In this document: piece by piece, positions 7,925-16,072 of the stretch
How positions within the stretch are numbered: the first letter of the stretch is position 1
Layout: each line of letters begins with the position of its first letter
Source of the DNA: an uncultured Pseudomonadota bacterium
GTDB lineage: Bacteria > Myxococcota_A > UBA796 > GCA-2862545
Assembly: GCA_913061235.1 (NCBI GenBank)
Contig: CAJXTB010000005.1
Span: 62,001 to 126,000, forward strand
Reading direction: 5' to 3'
DNA length: 64,000 nt
Translations under genes and position numbers: made by a program
The notes under the pieces: model-generated
Databases searched by the model: none
What the model was told of the DNA's origin: nothing
The model's input: only the letters and a program-made list of their open reading frames with translations

Positions 7925-9187
7925 CTAGCGCAGCAATTCCTGAGCCGCTGCGACCTCTTCGGGCGCCACATACAGCCGTGCGATGCGTCTGGCATTCGCA
8001 TAGCCCTGAAGAACTCGGCTCTCTTCTTGAAGCGTGGTGACCTGACTGCCCGATGAGCCAGGCAGCAGAGCGATCTGGCCTGCTTTCTCGCGCTTCTGAC
8101 CAAACACGTTGTACCGCGAGAGCTTGCCGGTCGACCCGGCTTGAATGACGTCGATTCCTGCGCTCGTCAGGGTCTGAACGTGCGACGCGAGGTCCACGTC
8201 AGCCGGCGTACCGTGTACTTCAAGCACCCGACGGTACGGGTCATGCTCCACAATGCGCCGGGCCCAGGCATCGCCCGAGGTTCGCAGGTGTGCGTCCAAA
8301 GCAATGTCATCCAGCCACAAGTAGGCGTCTAGGTCTGCGGTAATCGACCAGTCTCCGTCCCACACAAAGCGCTTGAGCAGCTCTTCATAGACGACGGACT
8401 TGTGGTGGAAGTACACCATCAGGAACATGTGGTGCCGGGCAATCAGGAAGTCGTCGAACGCGTACAGGGCCGAGTGGTCCAGCGCCAAGGACACGTCACC
8501 GTCTTCAGCAAACGTGGCCATGTTGCTGATGAGCCAAGGAACATCCACCTGACCGTACCGAGCACCGGTGAAGTACGAGTCTCGAACCAAGTAGTCGAGA
8601 CGGTCGACGTCCAGCTCACTGCTGATGATCTGTGAGAGGACTTGGCGGTAGTTCAGACCGTCCACCTCGAACAGGTCATCCACCACGGTCACGTCTTGAC
8701 TGATCAGCGCTGCGACATGGCGGGCCGTGAACTCGAAGTTCTCAGCCAGCATGGCAGCGAGCGACGTGTGCGCCAGAATGGCAATGGTGTAGTCCTCGTG
8801 CGTCGCTCTCCGCTCCTCTTGGGCCTCTTTCGAGTACCAGCTGAGGTTGAGCTCTGACAGCGGGGGCATCGCAAACTCGGTGGAGTGCGAAAACGGGGCG
8901 TGACCGAGGTCGTGGCACAAGGCCCCCATTCGAACCAGACTGCGAAAACGCGCCACATGCTCTGGGCTGAGTGCACCGCCGTCGAAAACAGAATCGACCG
9001 CACGACCGGCGAGGTGCATGACGCCTAGGCTGTGAGCGTAGCGACTGTGCGTGGCACCTGGAAACGGCAGGTATGAAAACCCGGTCGCTTTGATGTGGCG
9101 AAGGCGCTGTACAAACGGGTGATCGAGGATGCACCGCTCGGCATCGTTGACTGCGATGGGACCATGAATTGGGTCGCGAACTTCCAC
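7925..9187 (-). CDS. HD-domain phosphohydrolase (dGTPase/YwfO-like)
   Basis: Metal-dependent phosphohydrolase, 420 residues from the preferred start. The family N-terminus VRDPIHGPI is followed by the HD ligands: His in HSRYAHSLGVMHLA, the His-Asp pair in CHDLGHAPFSHS, and the late Asp in LDVDRLDYLVRDS. All are present, so the enzyme should be active, probably on (deoxy)nucleoside triphosphates. The start is uncertain. A GTG at 9187 has GGGAG upstream and puts the first residues just before VRDPIHG, as in relatives. An ATG at 9256 or 9259 would overlap the start codon of the divergent PP2C fusion gene. Confidence 0.88.
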   Translation of the reverse strand: MEVRDPIHGPIAVNDAERCILDHPFVQRLRHIKATGFSYLPFPGATHSRYAHSLGVMHLAGRAVDSVFDGGALSPEHVARFRSLVRMGALCHDLGHAPFSHSTEFAMPPLSELNLSWYSKEAQEERRATHEDYTIAILAHTSLAAMLAENFEFTARHVAALISQDVTVVDDLFEVDGLNYRQVLSQIISSELDVDRLDYLVRDSYFTGARYGQVDVPWLISNMATFAEDGDVSLALDHSALYAFDDFLIARHHMFLMVYFHHKSVVYEELLKRFVWDGDWSITADLDAYLWLDDIALDAHLRTSGDAWARRIVEHDPYRRVLEVHGTPADVDLASHVQTLTSAGIDVIQAGSTGKLSRYNVFGQKREKAGQIALLPGSSGSQVTTLQEESRVLQGYANARRIARLYVAPEEVAAAQELLR

Positions 9188-9257
9188 CGGAACTCCCGGG
9201 CGTCCATGTGCCGGAGCGACACAGCAGAGCAGCGTCGCGGTATAACGGCTGTCCATC

Positions 9258-11732
9258 ATGAGACCCATCCGAGACATCGCTGATATCAATACGGACCACG
9301 TTCTGTACCACTCGGCCTTTGGGTTCGCGCGGGTCGCAGGTGTGGGACCCGGCTTCGTGCGTCTCAGCTGGGCAGAGACGGCTGAGAATCTGCCAGACCG
9401 GGTCTCGAACGCCAACATCACACGGGTGTATGCCCTGTGTGCTCCGAATGGGTTCTTCCACCGGTCTGTGGTTGACCGCGATGCTCTGGTCGAGATGCTT
9501 CATGTCTCCGCCACAGATGCAGTGGTGCTGCTTCTCGCTGACCTGCCCGGTCCACAGACCAAGCACGATCTTCGCGAATGGCTCGTCCGTCGCGATCTGA
9601 TGACCAACGAGACCTTCGCTCGTTGGTGGGACAGTCTTCAGTCTCAGATCGTTGAGGACACGCGCTTCGCAACGGCCTCTGGTGACATGCAATTGGTCGA
9701 CACCGACACGTCGTCCAATCCGCAAGGACGACTGGAACGTCCAGGGCTCACCCCCGCTCGACGCTTGGACCTGGCACTGTCGCACCGCGATGAGATCGAC
9801 CAAGACGCCTACCTGACCCACGTTTTGCAAGCGTGGACCGACGGTGGCCCCCAGGTCAAAGACTTGGCTCTCGCTGCCTCCCGGAACTTCTCGGCTGACC
9901 GCATCGTCACCGGTTTCTTGGACTTAGCGACCGAGAACGTCGATGGCCTCATCCATGCCCTGCGCCGAAGTGCCTGGGAGCCCATGGACCTCAGCAACGA
10001 GGTCCGGGACCGCATGGTTCAGCGCGTGCTGAATGGCTGCCGCAATGGTGGACCACTCGACGCAGAAGGACGACTGACCGCCGTGATGTACCGCTGGGGC
10101 GCGCCGGAAGTACTCACCGCTCTCGCCCCCCTAGTGGGAGGTCCTGACGGCCAACAGCTCGTTCGCGCAACTCTAGCCACCTTGCCGCAGCGTCGCGGTG
10201 AAGAGCTGGCCCTGGACTTGCTCGAGCGCGTCGGCCAGCGCGATGCAACCAGTCTCGCGTCACAATGGCTTGGACACGAGGTTGTTCGCCGCACAGACGA
10301 AGACAGCGAGACGATTGCCGCACGCATTCAAGAGGCCTTTCCCCTCGCGGCACAGTGGCTGCGCGTAGCCTATGACCCTGAGCTGCATGACGTGCCAGGA
10401 CCAGGACTCACTGGGGAAGCCGACGTCACCTTCGAAGAGGCGTCCAGCGCTACGGTGTGGGCGGACATGCCCCCAAGGCCCGCCACCAGCATCCTGACAA
10501 CGGCCATTGGTCTGGCACGGGCCCTCGCTGAGCTCCATGCAGAAGGCATCGTCGCCAACCCAAGTCGGGACACGGTGTACATCCAGCCAGATGGCTCGGT
10601 TCGCATTGATGTCCAGACAGACCCTCTCCCCTCTGCTTTCAGTGAGCCCAGGGGTCCCCGGGCAGACCTTCACGCTGCGGGTGTGATGGTCGTCGAGAGT
10701 CTGCTCGGGCGTGAGTGGCCGCGCGGAATTCCGGTCGCACGCGTACTGCCGTACCTTCGATTGGTGGCTCCAGACCTGCCTACCACCGCCATCCATATTC
10801 TCGACAGGGCGGTCCATCCCGTCATGTCCCATCGTCCACCCGATGGTGCAGCTTGGCGTAGCCTCATTCAGACGGCCATCGTCACGGAAGAAGCGCGATG
10901 CTCAGAGCCCACGAGCTTCGGAGACTTCGGGCTTGAGGTCGGGTACGACACACACGTGGGGTACGGCAAGCAGCTGCTGACCCAGACCAACCAGGACGCG
11001 CTGTTCGTCTCCGGCTCTGGCGACATGCGCATCTTGATCGTGTGTGACGGCATCAGCACCGCGACTGCGGGAAGCGGCGACGTCGCCAGCGGCATCACCG
11101 TGCAAGTGGTGGCGAACCTGTGGGAACAAGCCCTTCCGCGACTGCGCGAGGCTCCAGGCAGCGAAATCCAAGACTTCGTCAGCCGAGCGCTTCGGGTCGC
11201 CAATCAAGCCGTCTGTGAAGCCGCTCTGCGCTTCGCGGGTGGACGGCTGGATGGTCAAGTGCCCATGGGCACCACCTGCGTCATGGCAGTCACCCGCGGC
11301 TCGGATGTCTGGCTAAGCTGGCTTGGCGACTCTCGGGCGTACTTGGTTGGCCAAGGCCACGCCTCGCTGTTGTCCGCAGACCAGAATCAGGCCGGTGACC
11401 GACTTCGCGCTTGGCAAGCCGGTATCGACCCGAAGTGGGACCCAGCAGGGTTCGCGCTGGTTGGGTACATTGGCCACTTCAATGACTGGGGGCGGCCAGA
11501 AGCGCTTCCACCCAGCCGTTTCCACACGCGCATGCTTCCTGGCGAACGCCTGCTCTTGTGTAGTGATGGGGTGTCTGACTACGTTGCAGAGAACCATCCT
11601 GCTGTCGCAGAAGTTCTGGGTAGAGCGAGTACTCTCGGCACCTGTGACGAGATCTCCCGCAGGTTGGTCCGACTGGCAAATGAGGCCGGCGGCGGCGACA
11701 ACTGCTCGGTCATCATCGCTGCCCACCCGTAG
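9258..11732 (+). CDS. GreA-associated N-terminal domain, pseudokinase and PP2C phosphatase fusion
   Basis: 824 residues with an unusual order. Residues about 10-135 (HVLYHSAFGFARVAGVG ... FARWWDSLQSQIVEDTRF) resemble the CarD-like/helical module found at the N-terminus of long GreA elongation factors. A helical, HEAT-like middle follows (150-390). Residues about 400-540 keep the skeleton of a protein-kinase C-lobe (ALAELHAEGIV, then DLHAAGVMVVESLLGREWP), but HRDLKPSN is replaced by VANPSRDT and DFG is missing. Residues 555-824 form a PP2C phosphatase with its metal-binding Asp residues in NQDALFV, VCDGIS, WLGDSRAYL, CSDGVSDY and GGGDNCSVI. It precedes a kinase gene by 5 bases and probably opposes it. 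Domain names come from recollection of motifs. Confidence 0.85.
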   Translation: MRPIRDIADINTDHVLYHSAFGFARVAGVGPGFVRLSWAETAENLPDRVSNANITRVYALCAPNGFFHRSVVDRDALVEMLHVSATDAVVLLLADLPGPQTKHDLREWLVRRDLMTNETFARWWDSLQSQIVEDTRFATASGDMQLVDTDTSSNPQGRLERPGLTPARRLDLALSHRDEIDQDAYLTHVLQAWTDGGPQVKDLALAASRNFSADRIVTGFLDLATENVDGLIHALRRSAWEPMDLSNEVRDRMVQRVLNGCRNGGPLDAEGRLTAVMYRWGAPEVLTALAPLVGGPDGQQLVRATLATLPQRRGEELALDLLERVGQRDATSLASQWLGHEVVRRTDEDSETIAARIQEAFPLAAQWLRVAYDPELHDVPGPGLTGEADVTFEEASSATVWADMPPRPATSILTTAIGLARALAELHAEGIVANPSRDTVYIQPDGSVRIDVQTDPLPSAFSEPRGPRADLHAAGVMVVESLLGREWPRGIPVARVLPYLRLVAPDLPTTAIHILDRAVHPVMSHRPPDGAAWRSLIQTAIVTEEARCSEPTSFGDFGLEVGYDTHVGYGKQLLTQTNQDALFVSGSGDMRILIVCDGISTATAGSGDVASGITVQVVANLWEQALPRLREAPGSEIQDFVSRALRVANQAVCEAALRFAGGRLDGQVPMGTTCVMAVTRGSDVWLSWLGDSRAYLVGQGHASLLSADQNQAGDRLRAWQAGIDPKWDPAGFALVGYIGHFNDWGRPEALPPSRFHTRMLPGERLLLCSDGVSDYVAENHPAVAEVLGRASTLGTCDEISRRLVRLANEAGGGDNCSVIIAAHP

Positions 11733-11737
11733 CCTTC

Positions 11738-14700
11738 ATGCCGGCTATCAACTTTCGCAAGCTGCCGAAAGGCACTCCGATTGGTCCCTATACGGTCGGT
11801 GAGACTGTCGGAAGCGGTGCATTCGCTACAGTGTATGCAGCGACGCTTCCTGACGGTACACGGCGCGCATTGAAGATTCGCCGCGCGGGGGAAGCGAGCC
11901 ATGACCGTCGTTTTCTGCGTGAGTTCGAGTCCATGCGCGCTCTTCGGGTGCCCGGGGTCGTTCGCGTGTACGACGCGGGCCAAGATGCCGACCTGCTGTG
12001 GTTCGCCATGGACTTGGTGGACGGACTGCACTTCGACGAAGTCGTCCGCCGCTTACCGACACCCCGCGCCCGCGCCCGATTAGCGGCTCGTCTCGGACTT
12101 CAGGTCCTCCAGACTCTCGCCGCTCTCCATCAACGAGGCATTGTCCACCGCGACGTGAAGCCGTCGAACATTCTGGTGGATGCAGAAGACCGCGTTCATG
12201 TCTTGGATTTCGGCATTGTACGGTTTTTTGGTGAGGTCCCCGGACACCAGACCACAAATGTCGGCGAGATTATCGGCACCGTGCCATTCATGGCTCCAGA
12301 GCAGCTCGCTGGGTTGCCCATGGATGAGAAAGTCGACATCTTTGCCTGTGGAATCTTGCTGTATGAAGCGGTTGCAGGTCGGCGAGAGCGTCCGAAGAAC
12401 CCACTGGCTTGGATTCCACGAACCTGTCTAGAGCGTCCCATTCCCCTGGCCGCTCGGTTCCGCGAAGTGTCTCGGGGTTTGTCTCATGCCATTGAATGCA
12501 TGCTGACAGTGGACCCGGAAGCAAGGCCCACAGCGGACGCTGCGGTGCGACAACTACGGCTCGAAGACGCTGGTAAGCCCTCCATCGAGTGGCCCGAGCC
12601 ACCATTCGTGTCCCCCGGGGATTGGTTCGAGCAGCTGCTCGGGTGCATCGGCGACAAGCGCAATGCGCATGTTCAGATCGTCGAAGGCCCAGCCGGTAGT
12701 GGAAAGCGCCGGCTTGCCGAACAGGTACACCGCGAAGGGTTGGTACAAGGCGTCTGGACCGTACACACGGCGTGTCGGCGCGACCGTATTGGTGCTCCCA
12801 TTGGCCAGCTGATTCGGCAGATGGTGCGAACCGGCCGCTCAGATGACCGCTCCCGCGACGCTTTTGGACCCAAAGCCGATGCGCTGCGCCAGATGTGGCC
12901 GCACACAGGTATTCCAAATGAGCCCGAGTCGGGTGGGCAGCCGAGTCCAACCGACGTCGCAACTGCTCTGGCGCATGTACTGCAGCGCCTAGTGTCTGGA
13001 CGCCCGACTCTATGGGTGGTGACGGCCATCGAAGACTGTGACCCGTACACATCCGCCGCTATTATCGCAGTTGCCCAGTGCGCTTCGCCCCGATTGGGTG
13101 TGCTGCTTCTGCATGACCCGCGATGGGCGTCGGACACATCCCGAGCACTGATAGACACCGCTGAGAAGAACGGGGCCAAGCGGCACGCTGTCGAGTACAT
13201 CTCAGCCGACATTGCTGCCGAAATCGCAAAGGGTATCGCACCTGAAGCCCCTACTCGCGGCCTCGCGCGGTGCCGCCCACAACATGCAGTCGAGCGCGGG
13301 CTGCTCTCCCTGTCGGAATGGCGAGACGAGACCTTCGCTCCGCCAGCAACCCGACTTTGGCCGCTTGTTGTGCTGTCCGACGCTGTTCCTGACGAGGTTG
13401 TTCGCAGGCTCTCGGGTGCCAGCGCCCTTGGCGATACCCATGTCGCCCGCCACCGCGAACACAGCCAACTCCCTGGCAGAATGGCAGTCACCGCTGTTCG
13501 GGCGAGACTGGCGGACCGCAAGGGTGCTGCCCAGAACCTACTGCGAACCTGGCGTGGTGTCGGTTCTGTACCCGACTCAGTACAGGTTCATCTGCGCCTG
13601 TTGTCCGACGACCCCAATCGCGCATTCCCCGCTGCGGCCCGGGCAGCAATCGAGGCCGAGCACTTAGGCCGATACGCAGACGCGAGAGAGATGCTGTTCC
13701 TCCTGGACACGCTTCCGCGCCCCACCCACCTACCGCAGGCCGGTGCGTTCGCGTTGGCCCGTGTCCGAGCGCGCACCTTCCTTCGAACCGAGCCCACCCC
13801 TCCCCGCCAAGCCCTCGTCGATGACGTTGCCGTTCATGCGACGTCTCCGGCCCAAGAAGCTGATTATCGGCTAATCGTAGCCGAGTACGCCCTGCGTCGG
13901 GGGCAGACCGAGACCGCGGTTGTTGCCGCGCTTAGAGTCGCTGCTGGAGCTGCAACGGTTGCACCCGCAGTCGCTGTACGTGCCCTGCTGGTTGCCACGC
14001 AAACACGAGCATCATCGGGCCGCTTGGCAGAGGTGGAACGAGACCTTTCCCGCGCAGAGGACATCCTGCGTCGTCACCCGGATGCCATGCTGGCGGTACA
14101 GACTCAGAGCTGGCGCGCCGAGCTAGCCCTGCGCACACAGGACCTCGGCTTGGCGCGAGACCTGTCGCTGCAGACCCTCAAAGACGCCAACACCTTTGGC
14201 TATGTGCGTGGACGCGCCTTCAACGCCGCTCGCCTTGGCCAGATTCTACGGGCGGCTGGCCGGCGACGAGAAGCAGAGCACTACCTCCGTGATGCGCTCG
14301 ACGCCTTTGCCGTGACGGGGGACATTGCCCTACATGCCGAGGTTCGGCTCATCTTGGCGACCCTGGTCGCAGAGCGCGGAGATGCCGTTGCTGCACGCTA
14401 CCTTCTCGACGAAGCGCTACGCCGTGTTCGCCAGTTGCACATTCAGCGACTCATTCCGGTCGGCCTTCGTGTGGCCCTTGTGGTCGCTTCCCAAGTGGGC
14501 GACGCAAACGATGCCTCCATGGCTCTAGAGTCTCTGCAGGGCAACGGGATTGACGACAATGAGGCCCCGGCGGCCATCGCTCGATGGTGGCGTACTCGAG
14601 GAGATCTGCAGCGGGCGTCGGACATCGAGGCCCCCGGACAGCATGGCTATGGGCACATGCTGTGGCGAATTGAAGGCGCGCGGGTGGCGTTGGCGGGCGG

Positions 14701-15019
14701 TGACATCGACCGAACCATCCAGCTTGCCACCAGCATTCGCGACGACGCTAAGAACGCTGGTTTCCGTGAAATCTCGCTGTACGCTACGCTCATTCTGGGC
14801 GGTGCGGGAGACATTGATGAGACGTGGGAAGAACGCCAAGCCAGGGCCACCGAGAGCCTGAACATCGATGTCTATCTGGGAGCTATTGAGATGGAAGCGC
14901 GTCGGCGGCACCTCGCCGGAGATGCGCTGGGTGCACGGGCTGCATGGCGTAGCTTAGCCCTCCGCTCCGCGGACTTGAGCTATGCACCAGGCTTGGAAGA
15001 AGCGGAAGGCTGGCTGTAG
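11738..15019 (+). CDS. Ser/Thr protein kinase with AAA-type ATPase and TPR-like regions
   Basis: 1093 residues. The N-terminal kinase domain (about 15-275) has the Gly loop GSGAFATVY, Lys46 (ALKIRR), catalytic HRDVKPSN (D139), DFG at 156-158 and APEQ at 187-190, so it should be active. A nucleotide-binding module follows with Walker A GPAGSGKR at 317-324. The remaining 600-700 residues are Ala/Arg-rich helical repeats of TPR type. This kinase-ATPase-TPR layout is common in myxobacteria and usually serves as a signal-integrating scaffold. It starts 5 bases after the PP2C fusion gene, so kinase and phosphatase are co-transcribed. No transmembrane segment is seen; it should be cytoplasmic. Confidence 0.93.
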   Translation: MPAINFRKLPKGTPIGPYTVGETVGSGAFATVYAATLPDGTRRALKIRRAGEASHDRRFLREFESMRALRVPGVVRVYDAGQDADLLWFAMDLVDGLHFDEVVRRLPTPRARARLAARLGLQVLQTLAALHQRGIVHRDVKPSNILVDAEDRVHVLDFGIVRFFGEVPGHQTTNVGEIIGTVPFMAPEQLAGLPMDEKVDIFACGILLYEAVAGRRERPKNPLAWIPRTCLERPIPLAARFREVSRGLSHAIECMLTVDPEARPTADAAVRQLRLEDAGKPSIEWPEPPFVSPGDWFEQLLGCIGDKRNAHVQIVEGPAGSGKRRLAEQVHREGLVQGVWTVHTACRRDRIGAPIGQLIRQMVRTGRSDDRSRDAFGPKADALRQMWPHTGIPNEPESGGQPSPTDVATALAHVLQRLVSGRPTLWVVTAIEDCDPYTSAAIIAVAQCASPRLGVLLLHDPRWASDTSRALIDTAEKNGAKRHAVEYISADIAAEIAKGIAPEAPTRGLARCRPQHAVERGLLSLSEWRDETFAPPATRLWPLVVLSDAVPDEVVRRLSGASALGDTHVARHREHSQLPGRMAVTAVRARLADRKGAAQNLLRTWRGVGSVPDSVQVHLRLLSDDPNRAFPAAARAAIEAEHLGRYADAREMLFLLDTLPRPTHLPQAGAFALARVRARTFLRTEPTPPRQALVDDVAVHATSPAQEADYRLIVAEYALRRGQTETAVVAALRVAAGAATVAPAVAVRALLVATQTRASSGRLAEVERDLSRAEDILRRHPDAMLAVQTQSWRAELALRTQDLGLARDLSLQTLKDANTFGYVRGRAFNAARLGQILRAAGRRREAEHYLRDALDAFAVTGDIALHAEVRLILATLVAERGDAVAARYLLDEALRRVRQLHIQRLIPVGLRVALVVASQVGDANDASMALESLQGNGIDDNEAPAAIARWWRTRGDLQRASDIEAPGQHGYGHMLWRIEGARVALAGGDIDRTIQLATSIRDDAKNAGFREISLYATLILGGAGDIDETWEERQARATESLNIDVYLGAIEMEARRRHLAGDALGARAAWRSLALRSADLSYAPGLEEAEGWL

Positions 15020-15038
15020 AGCGACGGTTCCGGTCGAA

Positions 15039-16070
15039 CTACAGAGCTTCGGCGCTCAGTTCCACTCGACTACGACCATCTGTTCCGGTTGCAAAGCCGT
15101 CAACCCGCCACGTGACGCCGCCAATGTCGACGTTCATGCCGTTGAAGACAAGAACCGAGTCCGCGCCAACGGGAGCGAGCTTCGCGCTCATCTTGGACAC
15201 CGTATTGCCGCTGTCGTCGGTGAAGTCGCGTTCCCAGATGTTTCCACAGCCCACTCGCACGTCGCCAAGATTACCCATCGTGGCCTCTTGGAGCGTTACC
15301 CGGCGACGGTCTTGAGCTGGAGAAACCGACTCGGTAGGCTCCTTAAGCGCCGCTAACAGCTCCGTCTTTTGCCCAGCATCCACACCACGGTAGAAGCGGA
15401 TGGTCATCTCAAGAGACACCAGACCGATGCTCGACGCGTTGGACTTCAGCACATTGAGTGTGTCCATTGGGTCTGCGCCAGCTTCCACACGTGCTCGCCA
15501 AACCGCGGCAACAGCCTTGTCGTAGAGCGATAAGAAGGTCTGCTCATGCTCTGAGAACCACTCAGCATCGTTGCGTGCCAAGTCCTTCAAGAACGCTTGG
15601 CCATCACCGGTCAGAGCGTCTTGTTTGGCCAGGTCGAGCATTGTTGGGGTCACGCCCTCACCACCGTTCCACGAGAACGCTGCGTAGAAGAGTGCCTCGC
15701 GCATGGACTTGCCCGTCACGCCGCCGATTGGAACCGGTGTAGACATCTCAAACCCGTCGTCGTTCGCTGCAGCCAGCTCACCGAGTGTCTCACCGCCCCA
15801 GGCATTCATGCACGAGTTGTAGAACGACAGAGCAATCGCGCGCTCCATGGTTGACCCGGTGCGCAGGTAGGAGGCCACAGCTTCACCGATTCGTTTTCGT
15901 GCATCTGCCTGGCCCGAGAGCCCGCGGTACATGTGAATCAACCCGTCTACTGCATAGCGGTCTTCACGGGCGCCCTTCGACAGCGCGTGCTCGTTGCGCA
16001 TGATGGCCGCAACAACACGAGCGACCCTTGCCTCACTCCACTCGGAGGGAGTTCCTGTAGTGATGTCCAT
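15039..16070 (-). CDS. Hypothetical protein, partner of the giant DUF4157/calpain protein
   Basis: 343 residues, no signal peptide or membrane segment. The first 250 residues are mainly helical (for example MERAIALSFYNSCMNAWGG). The last 90 look beta-rich (RVTLQEATMGNLGDVRVG ... WRVDGFATGTDG). Its ATG lies only 2 bases after the stop of the 2662-residue protein, so the two are almost certainly co-translated. I do not recognise the family. By position it could be a chaperone/loading factor or an immunity protein for the upstream protease-bearing protein; this is a guess from gene order only. Confidence 0.75.
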   Translation of the reverse strand: MDITTGTPSEWSEARVARVVAAIMRNEHALSKGAREDRYAVDGLIHMYRGLSGQADARKRIGEAVASYLRTGSTMERAIALSFYNSCMNAWGGETLGELAAANDDGFEMSTPVPIGGVTGKSMREALFYAAFSWNGGEGVTPTMLDLAKQDALTGDGQAFLKDLARNDAEWFSEHEQTFLSLYDKAVAAVWRARVEAGADPMDTLNVLKSNASSIGLVSLEMTIRFYRGVDAGQKTELLAALKEPTESVSPAQDRRRVTLQEATMGNLGDVRVGCGNIWERDFTDDSGNTVSKMSAKLAPVGADSVLVFNGMNVDIGGVTWRVDGFATGTDGRSRVELSAEAL

Positions 16071-16072
16071 GC

